A stretch of 41,913 bases of DNA from HyVt-560 sp964577195. Its GTDB lineage: Bacteria > Pseudomonadota > Gammaproteobacteria > UWMA-0217. The notes beneath the pieces are model-generated. The model did no database searches. It saw only the letters and a list, made by a program, of their open reading frames with translations, and was not told where the DNA came from. This document shows positions 7,937 to 16,127 of this stretch, piece after piece (the first letter of the stretch is position 1; every line of letters starts with the position of its first letter). The stretch spans positions 1 through 41,913 of the forward strand of contig CAZNYF010000004.1 of the NCBI GenBank assembly GCA_964577195.1, read 5' to 3'. The position numbers and the translations under genes are program-made.

Positions 7937-9373
7937 GTGATCAATGAAACACAGCCACAAGTTCTGAAAAACAGCGCGATTGTCGTGGTGGTTCAGTTCG
8001 CCGGTATTATTGTGAAGTTTTTCTCAAGCATTATTCTGGCGTGGTTTTTAACCCCGGAGGCATTCGGTATTGTCGCCATTGTGACCACTGTTTTCATGGG
8101 GCTTTCGCTACTTTCTGACGTGGGGATTGGTGACAACATCGTTCGCAATCCTGATGGTGAGAAAGCGGATTTTTATCAATCTTGTTTCAGTCTGCAAATT
8201 GTTCGCGGTGTAGTGCTCTACGCTGTGCTGGCACTTATCGCGCTGCCACTGGCTAATCTTTACGGCGATGAAATTATCAGAGCCTGTTTGTTGGTCGGCG
8301 GAATTTCGCTGTTGATTGATGGCTTTTTATCCACTCGTTTTTACGTATTACAGCGTAATCATCAGGTCAAAAAACTTGCCTTACTCGATTTAACCGCACA
8401 GCTTATTGCTGCCGTTGTGGTGATTGTTTATTGCCTGTTTTCACCCACCGTGTGGGCGCTGGTTATCGGGCATATCGTCAGTTCTGTGGTAAAGACCATT
8501 GGTAGCCATTACATAGCGCCGATGAGCTTCGCTGGATATAAGCTGATTACAACCCGATATCGGGAGATTTTTAGTTTTGGTAAATGGATTTTTTTAAATA
8601 CGCTGTTTCATTTTATCATCACCCAATCTGATAAATTGATTCTTGGCAAGCTGATTCCTACCTCCGAGCTAGGGATTTATGCAATCTCGTCTTCCCTGAC
8701 GGCTATCACCATGATGCTCTCTTATAACTTTAGTTTGAGAATCGTCTATCCGGTACTCTCTCAGGCGGCCAGAGGCTCAGGCGAGAACTATGCTGAGAAA
8801 ATCCATGAGACCATGCGACATATTTTGCCTGCCTTATTGGTTTTTTGTTTATTTACCTTTGCATTAGCGCCACTATTTTTCGAACATTTATATAAAGATA
8901 GCTACTCTGCAGCGGGGCAAGTTACCCAGTATCTTGCCTTGATGACCTGGTTCATGATTCTCTACGATCTTTATCAAAAAGTTCCTGTGTCCTACGGTTT
9001 TCCCAAACACACCGCGACCATCTCCTTCGTTACATCCATATTCCGCGTTGGTATGGGCGTAACCGCTTTTTATTTTTATGGTATCCCCGGATTTATTATG
9101 GGACTCGCGTTAGGATCTATTATCGGTGTTGGATTAGTTCAGGCTTGGATGACCAAGTATCAAATTAAAACAGATACCTACGAGATTAAATTATCATTAA
9201 TATTTATCAGTCTGTTTCTGCTTCACTTTCTGCTGAAAAAATACTCTGAGATTCCTAATTTCAACGAGATTTCCGCAGTCACTATAAGCCTTTTCGCAAT
9301 AAGTTTTGGCTATCTATCGTATAAAAAACCTATCCACAATCAATTTTTAAAATTTAGAAGCAAACCCCTTTAG
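7937..9373 (+). CDS. Wzx/WzxC-type lipopolysaccharide/exopolysaccharide flippase
   Basis: A polytopic inner-membrane protein of the MOP superfamily (oligosaccharide flippase family), which moves undecaprenyl-linked sugar units across the membrane. The N-terminus LKNSAIVVVVQFAGIIVKFF followed by LTPEAFGIVAIVTTVFMGLS is the typical start of the family. About 12-14 hydrophobic segments are spread over 478 aa. The conserved FGKWIFLNTLFHFI..SDKLILGKL region in the middle also fits WzxC/AmsL-like proteins. The start is a GTG with a weak ribosome site. No polymerase or glycosyltransferase sits next to it, so it is isolated from a full polysaccharide cluster, although rfbADB lies 2.5 kb away. AT-rich at the 3' end (ends around FLKFRSKPL). 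Substrate unknown. Confidence 0.85.
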   Translation: MINETQPQVLKNSAIVVVVQFAGIIVKFFSSIILAWFLTPEAFGIVAIVTTVFMGLSLLSDVGIGDNIVRNPDGEKADFYQSCFSLQIVRGVVLYAVLALIALPLANLYGDEIIRACLLVGGISLLIDGFLSTRFYVLQRNHQVKKLALLDLTAQLIAAVVVIVYCLFSPTVWALVIGHIVSSVVKTIGSHYIAPMSFAGYKLITTRYREIFSFGKWIFLNTLFHFIITQSDKLILGKLIPTSELGIYAISSSLTAITMMLSYNFSLRIVYPVLSQAARGSGENYAEKIHETMRHILPALLVFCLFTFALAPLFFEHLYKDSYSAAGQVTQYLALMTWFMILYDLYQKVPVSYGFPKHTATISFVTSIFRVGMGVTAFYFYGIPGFIMGLALGSIIGVGLVQAWMTKYQIKTDTYEIKLSLIFISLFLLHFLLKKYSEIPNFNEISAVTISLFAISFGYLSYKKPIHNQFLKFRSKPL

Positions 9374-9530
9374 TCTTCACTCCCTATTGATATGACTGAG
9401 GCGTCTTTCACAAAACCGGGTATTAGACTAAATTTTGGCCGAAATTCGAGATAAGCGGCATACAATAGTTTCAGCATCCGTAGTAGCGTAAGACAACTGC
9501 AATTGGAGCTTGGAATATTGGGCCGCTTTT

Positions 9531-9728
9531 ATGCAACAAAGACAAACAGCAATTTTAAATTTAATTAAACACCGAGCGATTGATCTGGGTTTTAACGATG
9601 ACATGCGGTTGGTGGGTGAAGCAATCGCAATTCGCGCATTTCATGCGGGAGCATCCGCCCATCGAGCGGTGACTGAAGGGCTTCTGGCAAGCCACCAACT
9701 AGCCCGTATTGCATATGAGAATGATTAA
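9531..9728 (+). CDS. Small hypothetical protein (65 aa)
   Basis: I do not recognise this protein. It reads MQQRQTAILNLIKHRAIDLG and ends ASHQLARIAYEND: soluble, Ala-rich, likely all-helical, with no membrane segment or cysteine. An in-frame TTG at 9510 would add seven residues; GGAG lies only 3 nt before it, and there is no clear ribosome site before the ATG at 9531. It is convergent with the HAD gene, whose stop is about 30 nt away. It may be a real small helical protein or a chance ORF. Confidence 0.4.
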   Translation: MQQRQTAILNLIKHRAIDLGFNDDMRLVGEAIAIRAFHAGASAHRAVTEGLLASHQLARIAYEND

Positions 9729-9758
9729 CTCGTCAAACTAGTCAGGATTTCCCGAAGA

Positions 9759-10679
9759 TTAGTTGATATGTTTTGGCGCATCGCCAACCTTTTCATCGAG
9801 TGCTCTTTCACGGTCTCGGACGATTCTCTCTGCAATACTGCGTACCGCATTGGTTAACCACATCGTGGTTTGTGAATCAGCGGAATAATCTGCTGGCCCA
9901 ATAGATTGCACTCTGCCTTGTTCTTGTAATGAATTGGCTTGCTTAAATTCAGTTTTCGAACCTTGCTTATAGACACCGTAGGTTTTTCCACCATTGTGGT
10001 TTACAACTGAAAAAACGGGTACATCTGATGGGCCATCTGCGATATAAATCATATTTTTAATGGGAATGCGTCGGTCCTCTTCTGCTACACGGGCATTGAC
10101 ATTAATCCCCGGGTATTTATTGGCGCCCTTGTTAATTTCAAAAATCGCGCGGGTTTTGGTGGTGTTATCCAGTACATATCCCAACTGTGTAAGTACCTCG
10201 CTTTTGGTATCGAGGTCTTCCAGAAATTCGCAGCCCCAGATGCCATCAAGATACGGTGCAATGACGCTGCCTTTAATCATCTGCGTTAATCCGGTACTTA
10301 CCACATAATGTTCCAGAGTGATTTCATGGTTCTGGAAAATCTCTTGATTCAGTTCGTTTTTTAGCGTGGAAAAAAATTCAGGCAGTCCAGGGTAAAATTC
10401 TAGTTTTTTACCCAGATCACGGAGGATTTTGTTGGAAAGGTCGGGGAATTTCTGCTGGCGAATATAGTCCAGGATATGGTTGAGATAGAAAATTTCTGTT
10501 GAAACTTGCTCACAACCACGATCCTGATAAAGCGTGGGTAATTCATTGACTTCCTGCCAGAACAGTTTTTCATCAATTTGATATTTCTCAAATAACGGCC
10601 GCTGCATATAGCCCGGTATAAGCGTTTTATCAAAATCCCAAACCACTGCGATAATTGTCTGGGTAAATAGCTGGGACAT
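9759..10679 (-). CDS. HAD-family hydrolase/phosphatase
   Basis: A cytoplasmic phosphohydrolase of the haloacid dehalogenase superfamily; the substrate is unknown. Motif I DFDKT is at residues 15-19 (nucleophile Asp15, general acid Asp17), motif II Ser/Thr is in VVSTG (126-130), and motif IV DGPSD at 215-219 binds Mg2+. A large helical cap lies between motifs I and II. 306 aa. AGGAG lies 8 nt before the ATG and overlaps the parE stop codon; with only 11 nt between the genes, it is almost certainly translated from the parE transcript. I know of no role in topoisomerase function, so the link may only be positional. Confidence 0.85.
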   Translation of the reverse strand: MSQLFTQTIIAVVWDFDKTLIPGYMQRPLFEKYQIDEKLFWQEVNELPTLYQDRGCEQVSTEIFYLNHILDYIRQQKFPDLSNKILRDLGKKLEFYPGLPEFFSTLKNELNQEIFQNHEITLEHYVVSTGLTQMIKGSVIAPYLDGIWGCEFLEDLDTKSEVLTQLGYVLDNTTKTRAIFEINKGANKYPGINVNARVAEEDRRIPIKNMIYIADGPSDVPVFSVVNHNGGKTYGVYKQGSKTEFKQANSLQEQGRVQSIGPADYSADSQTTMWLTNAVRSIAERIVRDRERALDEKVGDAPKHIN

Positions 10680-10690
10680 TTTTAGGTCTC

Positions 10691-12577
10691 CTAAATAACG
10701 GCTAAATTGCCTTTTTCTTCCAGCCAGGCTTTCCGGTCGCTGGCACGTTTCTTAGCCAACATCATGTCCATGATTTTTATGGTTTCAGTGCTTTCATCCA
10801 TCGTTAGCTGGATAAGTCGGCGAGTATCAGGTGCCATGGTTGTTTCTCTTAATTGTAGTGGATTCATTTCACCTAAGCCTTTAAATCGAGTAACGGTGAT
10901 TTTGCCTTTTTTCTTTTCGGTCTCGATTCGATTTATTACCGCATCTCGCTCGGCTTCATCGAGCGCGTAATATTTTTGCTTGCCCACATCAATGCGATAT
11001 AACGGCGGCATTGCAACATAAATATGCCCCGCATCAACCAGGGGGCGAAAATGTTTTAGAAATAACGCGCAAATTAATGTTGCGATATGTGCGCCATCAG
11101 AATCCGCATCGGCAAGAATGCAAATTTTTCCGTAACGTAAATCCTTAAAATCATCCGAGTCTGGTTCAATGCCAATTGCCACCGAAATATCGTGGACTTC
11201 TTGCGAGGCAAGAATTCGATCGACATGTACTTCCCAGGTATTTAATATTTTTCCGCGTAGCGGCATGATCGCCTGAAACTCTCGGCTTCTCGCCTGTTTG
11301 GCTGAGCCGCCAGCTGAATCACCTTCGACCAAAAATAATTCAGTTCTGGATAAATCTTGCGAGGCACAGTCGGCGAGCTTTCCAGGTAACGCTGGCCCGG
11401 AGGTGATCTTTTTCCGAATGACTTTCTTACCTGCTCGTAACCGCTGTTGCGCATTATTAATCGCAAACTGTGCAATTTCTTCACCAGCGGTGACATGTTG
11501 GTTGAGCCACAGAGAAAATGCATCTTTAATTGCCCCGGAAACAATTCCGGCAGCTTCGCGTGAGGATAATCGCTCTTTGGTTTGCCCAGAGAATTGTGGT
11601 TCCTGTAATTTAGTGGACAGAATAAAACTCACTTTATCCCAAACATCATCGGGTGCGAGTTTGATGCCACGTGGAAGTAAATTTCGTGCCTCACAAAAAT
11701 CACGCACGGCTTCAGTCAGGCCGCTACGTAAACCATTAACGTGCGTACCACCTTGTGCAGTAGGAATTAAATTGACATAGCTTTCGGCAACGCCTTCACC
11801 ATTTTCGGGCAGCCAAACCAGTGCCCATTCGAGGGCTTCGGTCGGTGCTGCATAGTTTCCGGTAAAAGGGGATTCTGGCAGCATCGTCGCATCACCCACC
11901 GCTTCGAGTAAATAATCTAGCAAGCCATCCTGATATTGCCAATTTAGAGTTTCCCCCGTTGCTTCATCGAGGAAAGACATTTTTAGCCCGGGACAAAGCA
12001 CGGCTTTGGCGCGAAGAATATGTTTCAGCCGAGCCAGGGAGAATTTTTCGCTATCAAAATACTGTCCATCCGGCCAGAAGCGTAATCGGGTACCGGTATT
12101 CTTTTGCCCAACGGTACCGACAACTTCCAGTTCTGACTGGAGTTCTCCACCGCGAAAGCTGATGTTATGTTCTTTGCCATCGCGTTTAACCCACAGCTCG
12201 AGCTGCCGAGAAAGCGCATTCACAACGGAAACACCCACACCGTGCAGACCACCGGAAAATTGGTAGTTCTTATCCGAGAATTTACCGCCAGCATGCAGGG
12301 TCGTCAGAATCACTTCCACACCGGGTCGGCCTTTTTCTGGATGGATATCTATCGGCATACCGCGACCATCGTCTGCTACAGAGAGTGAGTTATCACTATG
12401 CAGAATCACTTCTATTGCACTCGCATGTCCAGAGATTGCTTCATCGACACTGTTGTCGATGACCTCTTGAGCGAGGTGGTTGGGGCTGCTTGTGTCGGTG
12501 TACATCCCCGGGCGCTTGCGAACGGGCTCGAGTCCGCTGAGGACTTCGATATCTGCTGCGTTGTAGCTTGATGCCAT
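10691..12577 (-). CDS. parE: DNA topoisomerase IV subunit B ParE
   Basis: ATPase subunit of topoisomerase IV, partner of ParC. GHKL ATPase motifs: EVIDNSVDEA, DDGRGMPIDIH and GGLHGVGVSVVNALS; a transducer domain; then the TOPRIM domain with EGDSAGGSAKQARSR and PLRGKILN, and the acidic DADSDGAHIA metal site. The start at 12577 gives MASSYNAADIEVLSGLEPVR and 628 aa, the standard ParE N-terminus. An in-frame ATG at 12631 would add 18 residues, but a likely -10 element lies inside that extension, so I prefer the shorter form. It is followed within 11 nt by the HAD gene. parC lies 3 kb downstream, separated by the flippase and HAD genes. Confidence 0.97.
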   Translation of the reverse strand: MASSYNAADIEVLSGLEPVRKRPGMYTDTSSPNHLAQEVIDNSVDEAISGHASAIEVILHSDNSLSVADDGRGMPIDIHPEKGRPGVEVILTTLHAGGKFSDKNYQFSGGLHGVGVSVVNALSRQLELWVKRDGKEHNISFRGGELQSELEVVGTVGQKNTGTRLRFWPDGQYFDSEKFSLARLKHILRAKAVLCPGLKMSFLDEATGETLNWQYQDGLLDYLLEAVGDATMLPESPFTGNYAAPTEALEWALVWLPENGEGVAESYVNLIPTAQGGTHVNGLRSGLTEAVRDFCEARNLLPRGIKLAPDDVWDKVSFILSTKLQEPQFSGQTKERLSSREAAGIVSGAIKDAFSLWLNQHVTAGEEIAQFAINNAQQRLRAGKKVIRKKITSGPALPGKLADCASQDLSRTELFLVEGDSAGGSAKQARSREFQAIMPLRGKILNTWEVHVDRILASQEVHDISVAIGIEPDSDDFKDLRYGKICILADADSDGAHIATLICALFLKHFRPLVDAGHIYVAMPPLYRIDVGKQKYYALDEAERDAVINRIETEKKKGKITVTRFKGLGEMNPLQLRETTMAPDTRRLIQLTMDESTETIKIMDMMLAKKRASDRKAWLEEKGNLAVI

Positions 12578-12606
12578 AATGTTTAGATTACGTCTTAAAT
12601 GAGTGC

Positions 12607-12614
12607 ATTGTATA
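12607..12614 (-). promoter_or_regulatory. Candidate -10 element of parE
   Basis: Read on the minus strand, TATACAAT lies about 30 nt upstream of the preferred parE ATG (12577). No good -35 is visible. It supports the shorter ParE start, since the longer one would begin upstream of it. Confidence 0.35.
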
Positions 12615-12732
12615 CTGAACCCGAGACTCATAGTTCCGCTGTGGCAGTGTAAAAGATTCTTTAATTACCCACTTGAAATCCCGGCACAATATCCCCAACT
12701 TTGCTAAATCAACATCTATTCAGGAATCCACT

Positions 12733-13587
12733 GTGGCTGACTCACCTTTTGTTATTGAAGTAACTGCTGAAAATTTTTCCGAGGTCGTACTCGAAGGCTC
12801 AATGAAGCGCCCGGTTCTGGTCGATTTCTGGGCTGACTGGTGCCAGCCCTGCCAAACACTGATGCCGATCTTGAGCAAAATGGCGGAGCAGGGTAAAGGG
12901 CAGTTTGTACTCGCGAAAATTAATTCTGATGAGAATCAAGATTTAGCGCAGCAGTTTGGTGTGCGCAGTCTACCCACTGTAAAACTCTTCAAAAATGGTC
13001 AGCCAGTGGATGAGTTCATGGGGGCACTACCAGAAAGCCAGATTCAGGCGTTTATCGATCAGCATATTGATCGTGAATCCGATAAAATTCACGCACGAGC
13101 GATAGAGGCATTGCAGGTCAATGATCAGGAAACTGCTTTAAAGCTGCTTCAGGAAGCCAATGCAATGGATCCTGAGCGCGCACAAATTGCTGTTGATTTG
13201 GCTACCTTGATGGCAGATGTCGGGCAGTCTGCAGAGGCGGTAACGCTCTTGAAAACCTTGCCCAAGGAGGAGCAAGACTCAGCGATAGTCGCTGCATTGC
13301 TCGCACGGTTAGAATTTGCGAAAAGCGCCGAATCATTACCTGATTTAGAAACCCTGAAAACCCAAGCTGCGGAGGGTGATCTTGAGGCCAAGCTGCAACT
13401 CTCCAACAAATTGGTTGCTGACGGAGACAATGAAGCAGCAATGATTCAGTTACTGGAGATTATGCAAAAAGACCGGGGATTTAAAGACGATATCGGCAGA
13501 ACCACCTTGCTGAAAATATTTGATATGCTCGGTACTGATCCGCTGATAGATCAATATCGAAAGAAAATGTTCAACTTCCTTTACTAG
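12733..13587 (+). CDS. cnoX: Thioredoxin-like co-chaperone CnoX (YbbN)
   Basis: Chaperedoxin that holds oxidised or unfolding proteins and passes them to GroEL; the fold is an N-terminal thioredoxin domain plus C-terminal TPR repeats. The thioredoxin domain carries VDFWADWCQPCQTLMPIL with an intact CXXC (Cys37, Cys40) and the cis-proline segment SLPTVKLFKNG. The C-terminal half has TPR-like helices (HARAIEALQVNDQETALKLL, and the final GTDPLIDQYRKKMFNFLY typical of YbbN). The GTG start at 12733 has AGGA 7 nt upstream and gives 284 aa, the family length; the longer frame from a TTG at 12673 has no ribosome site. Unlike E. coli CnoX, which lacks the full CXXC, this one could be redox-active. Divergent from parE. 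Confidence 0.93.
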   Translation: MADSPFVIEVTAENFSEVVLEGSMKRPVLVDFWADWCQPCQTLMPILSKMAEQGKGQFVLAKINSDENQDLAQQFGVRSLPTVKLFKNGQPVDEFMGALPESQIQAFIDQHIDRESDKIHARAIEALQVNDQETALKLLQEANAMDPERAQIAVDLATLMADVGQSAEAVTLLKTLPKEEQDSAIVAALLARLEFAKSAESLPDLETLKTQAAEGDLEAKLQLSNKLVADGDNEAAMIQLLEIMQKDRGFKDDIGRTTLLKIFDMLGTDPLIDQYRKKMFNFLY

Positions 13588-13628
13588 TTCAATTCATTAC
13601 ACGCAAACTTTATCAATCACGCATCGTA

Positions 13629-13673
13629 ACCGTATTGTGTGGGAATGCAGAACCGAGTGACGTAAAATACGGT
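13629..13673. repeat. Perfect 8-bp inverted repeat upstream of the PP2C gene
   Basis: ACCGTATT (13629-13636) and AATACGGT (13666-13673) are exact inverted copies 29 nt apart, ending 71 nt before the PP2C ATG. Possible operator half-sites or a hairpin in the leader; function unknown. Confidence 0.4.
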
Positions 13674-13744
13674 CTCACCAGTATTTAAAAGCTGCAAAAC
13701 CTACTAACGATGCAAATCACCAAATTAATGAGCGCAGAGCTGAC

Positions 13745-14455
13745 ATGAGTGACATCAGTTTTGGTCACGCCACCCACACCGGGCACGTACGCAAGCAAAA
13801 CGAAGACTGCTACGGTTACAACGTGGATATCGGTTTGTGGCTGATTGCTGATGGTATGGGCGGGCATGCAGCTGGAGATGTCGCCAGTCAGGTCGCGGTT
13901 GAGCATATCGTTGAATCCTGTGAACAAGGCACCGATATCTGCACCGCAACCTCGACAGCGCATCAGGCTGTGATCGGTGCTGGCGAGCGTGGGCTTGGGC
14001 ATCCTGATATGGGGACTACAGCCGTCACTTTGCAGGTCAAATCAGGTCAATATCAGGTTGCCTGGGTTGGCGACAGTCGCGCTTATTTGTGGAATGGAAA
14101 ATTGCTGGTGCGGCTGACGCGAGATCATTCAATGGTTCAAGATCTTCTTGATGGAGGCATGTTGTCAAAAGAAGCCGTCGCCACTTATCCCTTCTCAAAT
14201 TTGCTAACACGCACTATTGGTGTCGATAACTCGAACGATGTCGAAGCAGATTCGGTCAGTGGAAAATTTAATCCTGGCGAGCAGATATTGCTTTGTAGTG
14301 ATGGGTTGACCAATGAGGTTAACGACGAAGACATTAAGGTGATTTTTTCATCTCCTGGGAGTCCGCAGGAGCTGACCGATCACCTTGTTGATATGGCGCT
14401 TTCGAATGGTGGTTCAGATAACGTTACAGCCATCGTTGTGAGCAACGACAAATGA
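13745..14455 (+). CDS. PP2C-family (PPM) serine/threonine protein phosphatase
   Basis: A Mn2+/Mg2+-dependent protein phosphatase that reverses Hanks-type kinase phosphorylation, cytoplasmic. All PPM motifs are present: RKQNED (metal Asp/Glu near residue 20), ADGMGGHAAGDVAS with the metal-binding Asp36, MGTTAV, WVGDSRAYL, CSDGLTNE and GGSDNVTAI. At 236 aa it is a single minimal catalytic domain (StP/PrpC-like) with no membrane segment or sensor. Such genes usually sit beside their kinase; here none is adjacent. The only kinase in the window is the HEAT-kinase at 26.8-29.1 kb, a plausible but unproven partner. The 157-nt leader carries an inverted repeat. Confidence 0.93.
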   Translation: MSDISFGHATHTGHVRKQNEDCYGYNVDIGLWLIADGMGGHAAGDVASQVAVEHIVESCEQGTDICTATSTAHQAVIGAGERGLGHPDMGTTAVTLQVKSGQYQVAWVGDSRAYLWNGKLLVRLTRDHSMVQDLLDGGMLSKEAVATYPFSNLLTRTIGVDNSNDVEADSVSGKFNPGEQILLCSDGLTNEVNDEDIKVIFSSPGSPQELTDHLVDMALSNGGSDNVTAIVVSNDK

Positions 14456-14485
14456 ACGACAAATAGTATAGACGCCAATCCTGAA

Positions 14486-14502
14486 ACTACTCGCTGAGTA
14501 GT
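14486..14502 (+). terminator. Hairpin after the PP2C gene (terminator-like, no T-run)
   Basis: ACTACTC-GCT-GAGTAGT forms a perfect 7-bp stem 31 nt after the stop. The following bases are not a T-run, so intrinsic termination is doubtful; it may protect the mRNA end. Confidence 0.35.
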
Positions 14503-14620
14503 GCCTCGTAATACCTATTTAAATGATGTTTTTTGAAAACTTCGGTGGGTTCTGTGCGCTGAATTGATCTAAAAATTAGAAGTTTTTACTTCGATGAGCC
14601 AAGTCTGCTAAGAATTGATT

Positions 14621-14833
14621 TTAGTTAAAACGTCTAATGCCCGCTAATCCGAGTAACGCAGATCCCAATATCCACAAGCTCGTTTCAAGCGAAATAACGT
14701 ATGCGAAGGAGTTTGCGTGAGACTTAATATGAAAGAAATTTGATTCATTGGCAAACAATGAACCAGATATTGATGCGCCGAGTAAAATCAGCAATACAAT
14801 TGATAACCACTTAGCTCTGGTGCTAGAAAACAC
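14621..14833 (-). CDS. Miniature exported protein with PEP-CTERM-like C-terminal sorting segment
   Basis: A 70-aa protein not named in any family I know. Residues 7-28 are a signal peptide or anchor (WLSIVLLILLGASISGSLFA). A short polar stretch of about 20 residues follows (NESNFFHIKSHANSFAYV), then LETSLWILGSALLGLAGIRRFN. The tail (hydrophobic LLGLAG helix followed by Arg-Arg at the extreme C-terminus) resembles PEP-CTERM/VPLPA-CTERM sorting signals processed by exosortase, although the canonical PEP or VPLPA triplet is not present. The start is a GTG with a strong AGGGAGA (14840-14846) 6 nt upstream, which supports real translation. No exosortase is seen in the window. It could instead be a plain two-helix membrane peptide. 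Confidence 0.65.
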   Translation of the reverse strand: MFSSTRAKWLSIVLLILLGASISGSLFANESNFFHIKSHANSFAYVISLETSLWILGSALLGLAGIRRFN

Positions 14834-15165
14834 AACGAATCTCCCTGTAATAAAAAATCAAAAATAAGCCTATCTATGCATATCCGAAAATATGCAGCGA
14901 ATTGATTATTATTGTTTTTGAGATTCGCGGCACTTCTGCACGGAGCAGTCTATTAATGACCGCTTCCGAACCACCTGCATCCCCAAGATGTAGGTGTTAG
15001 CAGTGAGAATATCGTATAGCTATGGTGAACCATGAGATGTGGGTCACACTATTGCTACTTTGATGGAAAGGAGTTGCCGCATGGAATGCTGATTACTTCT
15101 GTAATGTGTAGCCATTCACAATACTTTAACCGTCGGCTAGGAAATTTTCATAAATCTGGTTAGAT
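14834..15165. other. Gene-free region between the miniature PEP-CTERM-like gene and rsmI
   Basis: About 330 nt with no convincing ORF or tRNA. It holds the GTG gene's ribosome site and presumably its promoter, the end of the rsmI transcript, and a strong hairpin at 14972-14996. AT-rich near 14860-14930. Confidence 0.6.
14972..14996. repeat. 10-bp hairpin in the 14.8-15.2 kb intergenic region
   Basis: CACCTGCATC (14972-14981) pairs with GATGTAGGTG (14987-14996), one G-T wobble, 5-nt loop. No T-run follows on either strand. Could be an sRNA stem, an operator or a factor-dependent terminator. Confidence 0.45.
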
Positions 15166-16023
15166 TTAGCTGTCTGGACGCTTCGATAATTCAAGCAATT
15201 GCTGATACAGCTTCTTTCGAGGTTGCTGCAGAATTTTGGCGGCAGCGCGGGATGCATCTTTGACGCTGAGGTATTTCAGTAAAGTCTCCAATACCATTGT
15301 TTCATCGTAGGGTGTTTGGGGTAATACTTGCTGTCCTTCAATTACCACCACAAATTCCCCCTTTCTGTGATCGTCAGACGCATCGAGCCAATCCTGGCAG
15401 GCATTTAGAGTTCCACTCATTGTTTGCTCGTAGATTTTGGTTAGTTCTCTTGCGATAAAGGCATTTCTCGACCCAAGCACTACGAGCGCATCATCAATCA
15501 TGGCGCTGATACGATGCGGTGATTCATAAAAAACTATGGTTCTGGGGTCCTGTTTTAGCGCTTCCAGTTTTTGTCGGCGCGCGGAGCGTTTAGCAGGTAA
15601 AAACCCTTCAAAAACAAATCGTTCGCAAGGTAAGCCTGCCACCGATAAAGCGGTAATCAGAGCGCTGGAGCCAGGAATTGGAATCACCGGTATCTGCTGC
15701 CGCCGCGCTTCGCGCACCAGTGGGAAACCAGGGTCACTGATCAGCGGCGTACCCGCATCCGAAACCAGCGCTATGGCCTTGCCTGCCAAAAGCTCGGCAA
15801 TCACTCGCTCAAGCTGCTTTGCTTCGTTGTGACTATGCAAACTCAGCATTTTTTTCTTGATACCAAGGTGGGTCAGCAAAGCGCCGGTTCGACGCGTATC
15901 TTCCGCAGCAATCAAATCCACACTGCTGAGTGTTTCAATCGCTCTGGTACTGATATCTCCCAGATTACCAATGGGGGTTGCAACGATAAAAAGACAGCCG
16001 GTATCTGTTTTCTTGGATTGCAT
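15166..16023 (-). CDS. rsmI: 16S rRNA (cytidine(1402)-2'-O)-methyltransferase RsmI
   Basis: A SAM-dependent methyltransferase of the tetrapyrrole-methylase fold that 2'-O-methylates C1402 in the ribosomal P site. It begins CLFIVATPIGNLGDISTRAI and carries AAEDTRRTGALLTHLGI, VSDAGTPLISDPGFPLVR, PIPGSSALITALSVAGLP and FYESPHR, all diagnostic. The ATG at 16023 has GGAG 8 nt upstream and gives 285 aa, the family length; the longer frame to 16116 adds 31 unrelated residues. It is divergent from lpoA, the same arrangement as yraL/yraM in E. coli. Confidence 0.96.
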   Translation of the reverse strand: MQSKKTDTGCLFIVATPIGNLGDISTRAIETLSSVDLIAAEDTRRTGALLTHLGIKKKMLSLHSHNEAKQLERVIAELLAGKAIALVSDAGTPLISDPGFPLVREARRQQIPVIPIPGSSALITALSVAGLPCERFVFEGFLPAKRSARRQKLEALKQDPRTIVFYESPHRISAMIDDALVVLGSRNAFIARELTKIYEQTMSGTLNACQDWLDASDDHRKGEFVVVIEGQQVLPQTPYDETMVLETLLKYLSVKDASRAAAKILQQPRKKLYQQLLELSKRPDS

Positions 16024-16127
16024 CAAGACAGCTCCATTGGGGTTCGATAGAATAACAGTATGCAAATACCTCTCGAACTCAAGAATACACCATTTATCGC
16101 ACGCATCTTTTCGCAAATGGCGTCATT

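Noticed and set aside
11298..11780. Plus-strand ORF of 160 aa opposite parE
   Set aside because: Antisense shadow of a strongly conserved gene with no ribosome site.
14456..14464. Short direct repeat AACGACAAAT at the PP2C stop
   Set aside because: A 12-13 nt tandem duplication spanning the stop codon, too short to support a functional claim.
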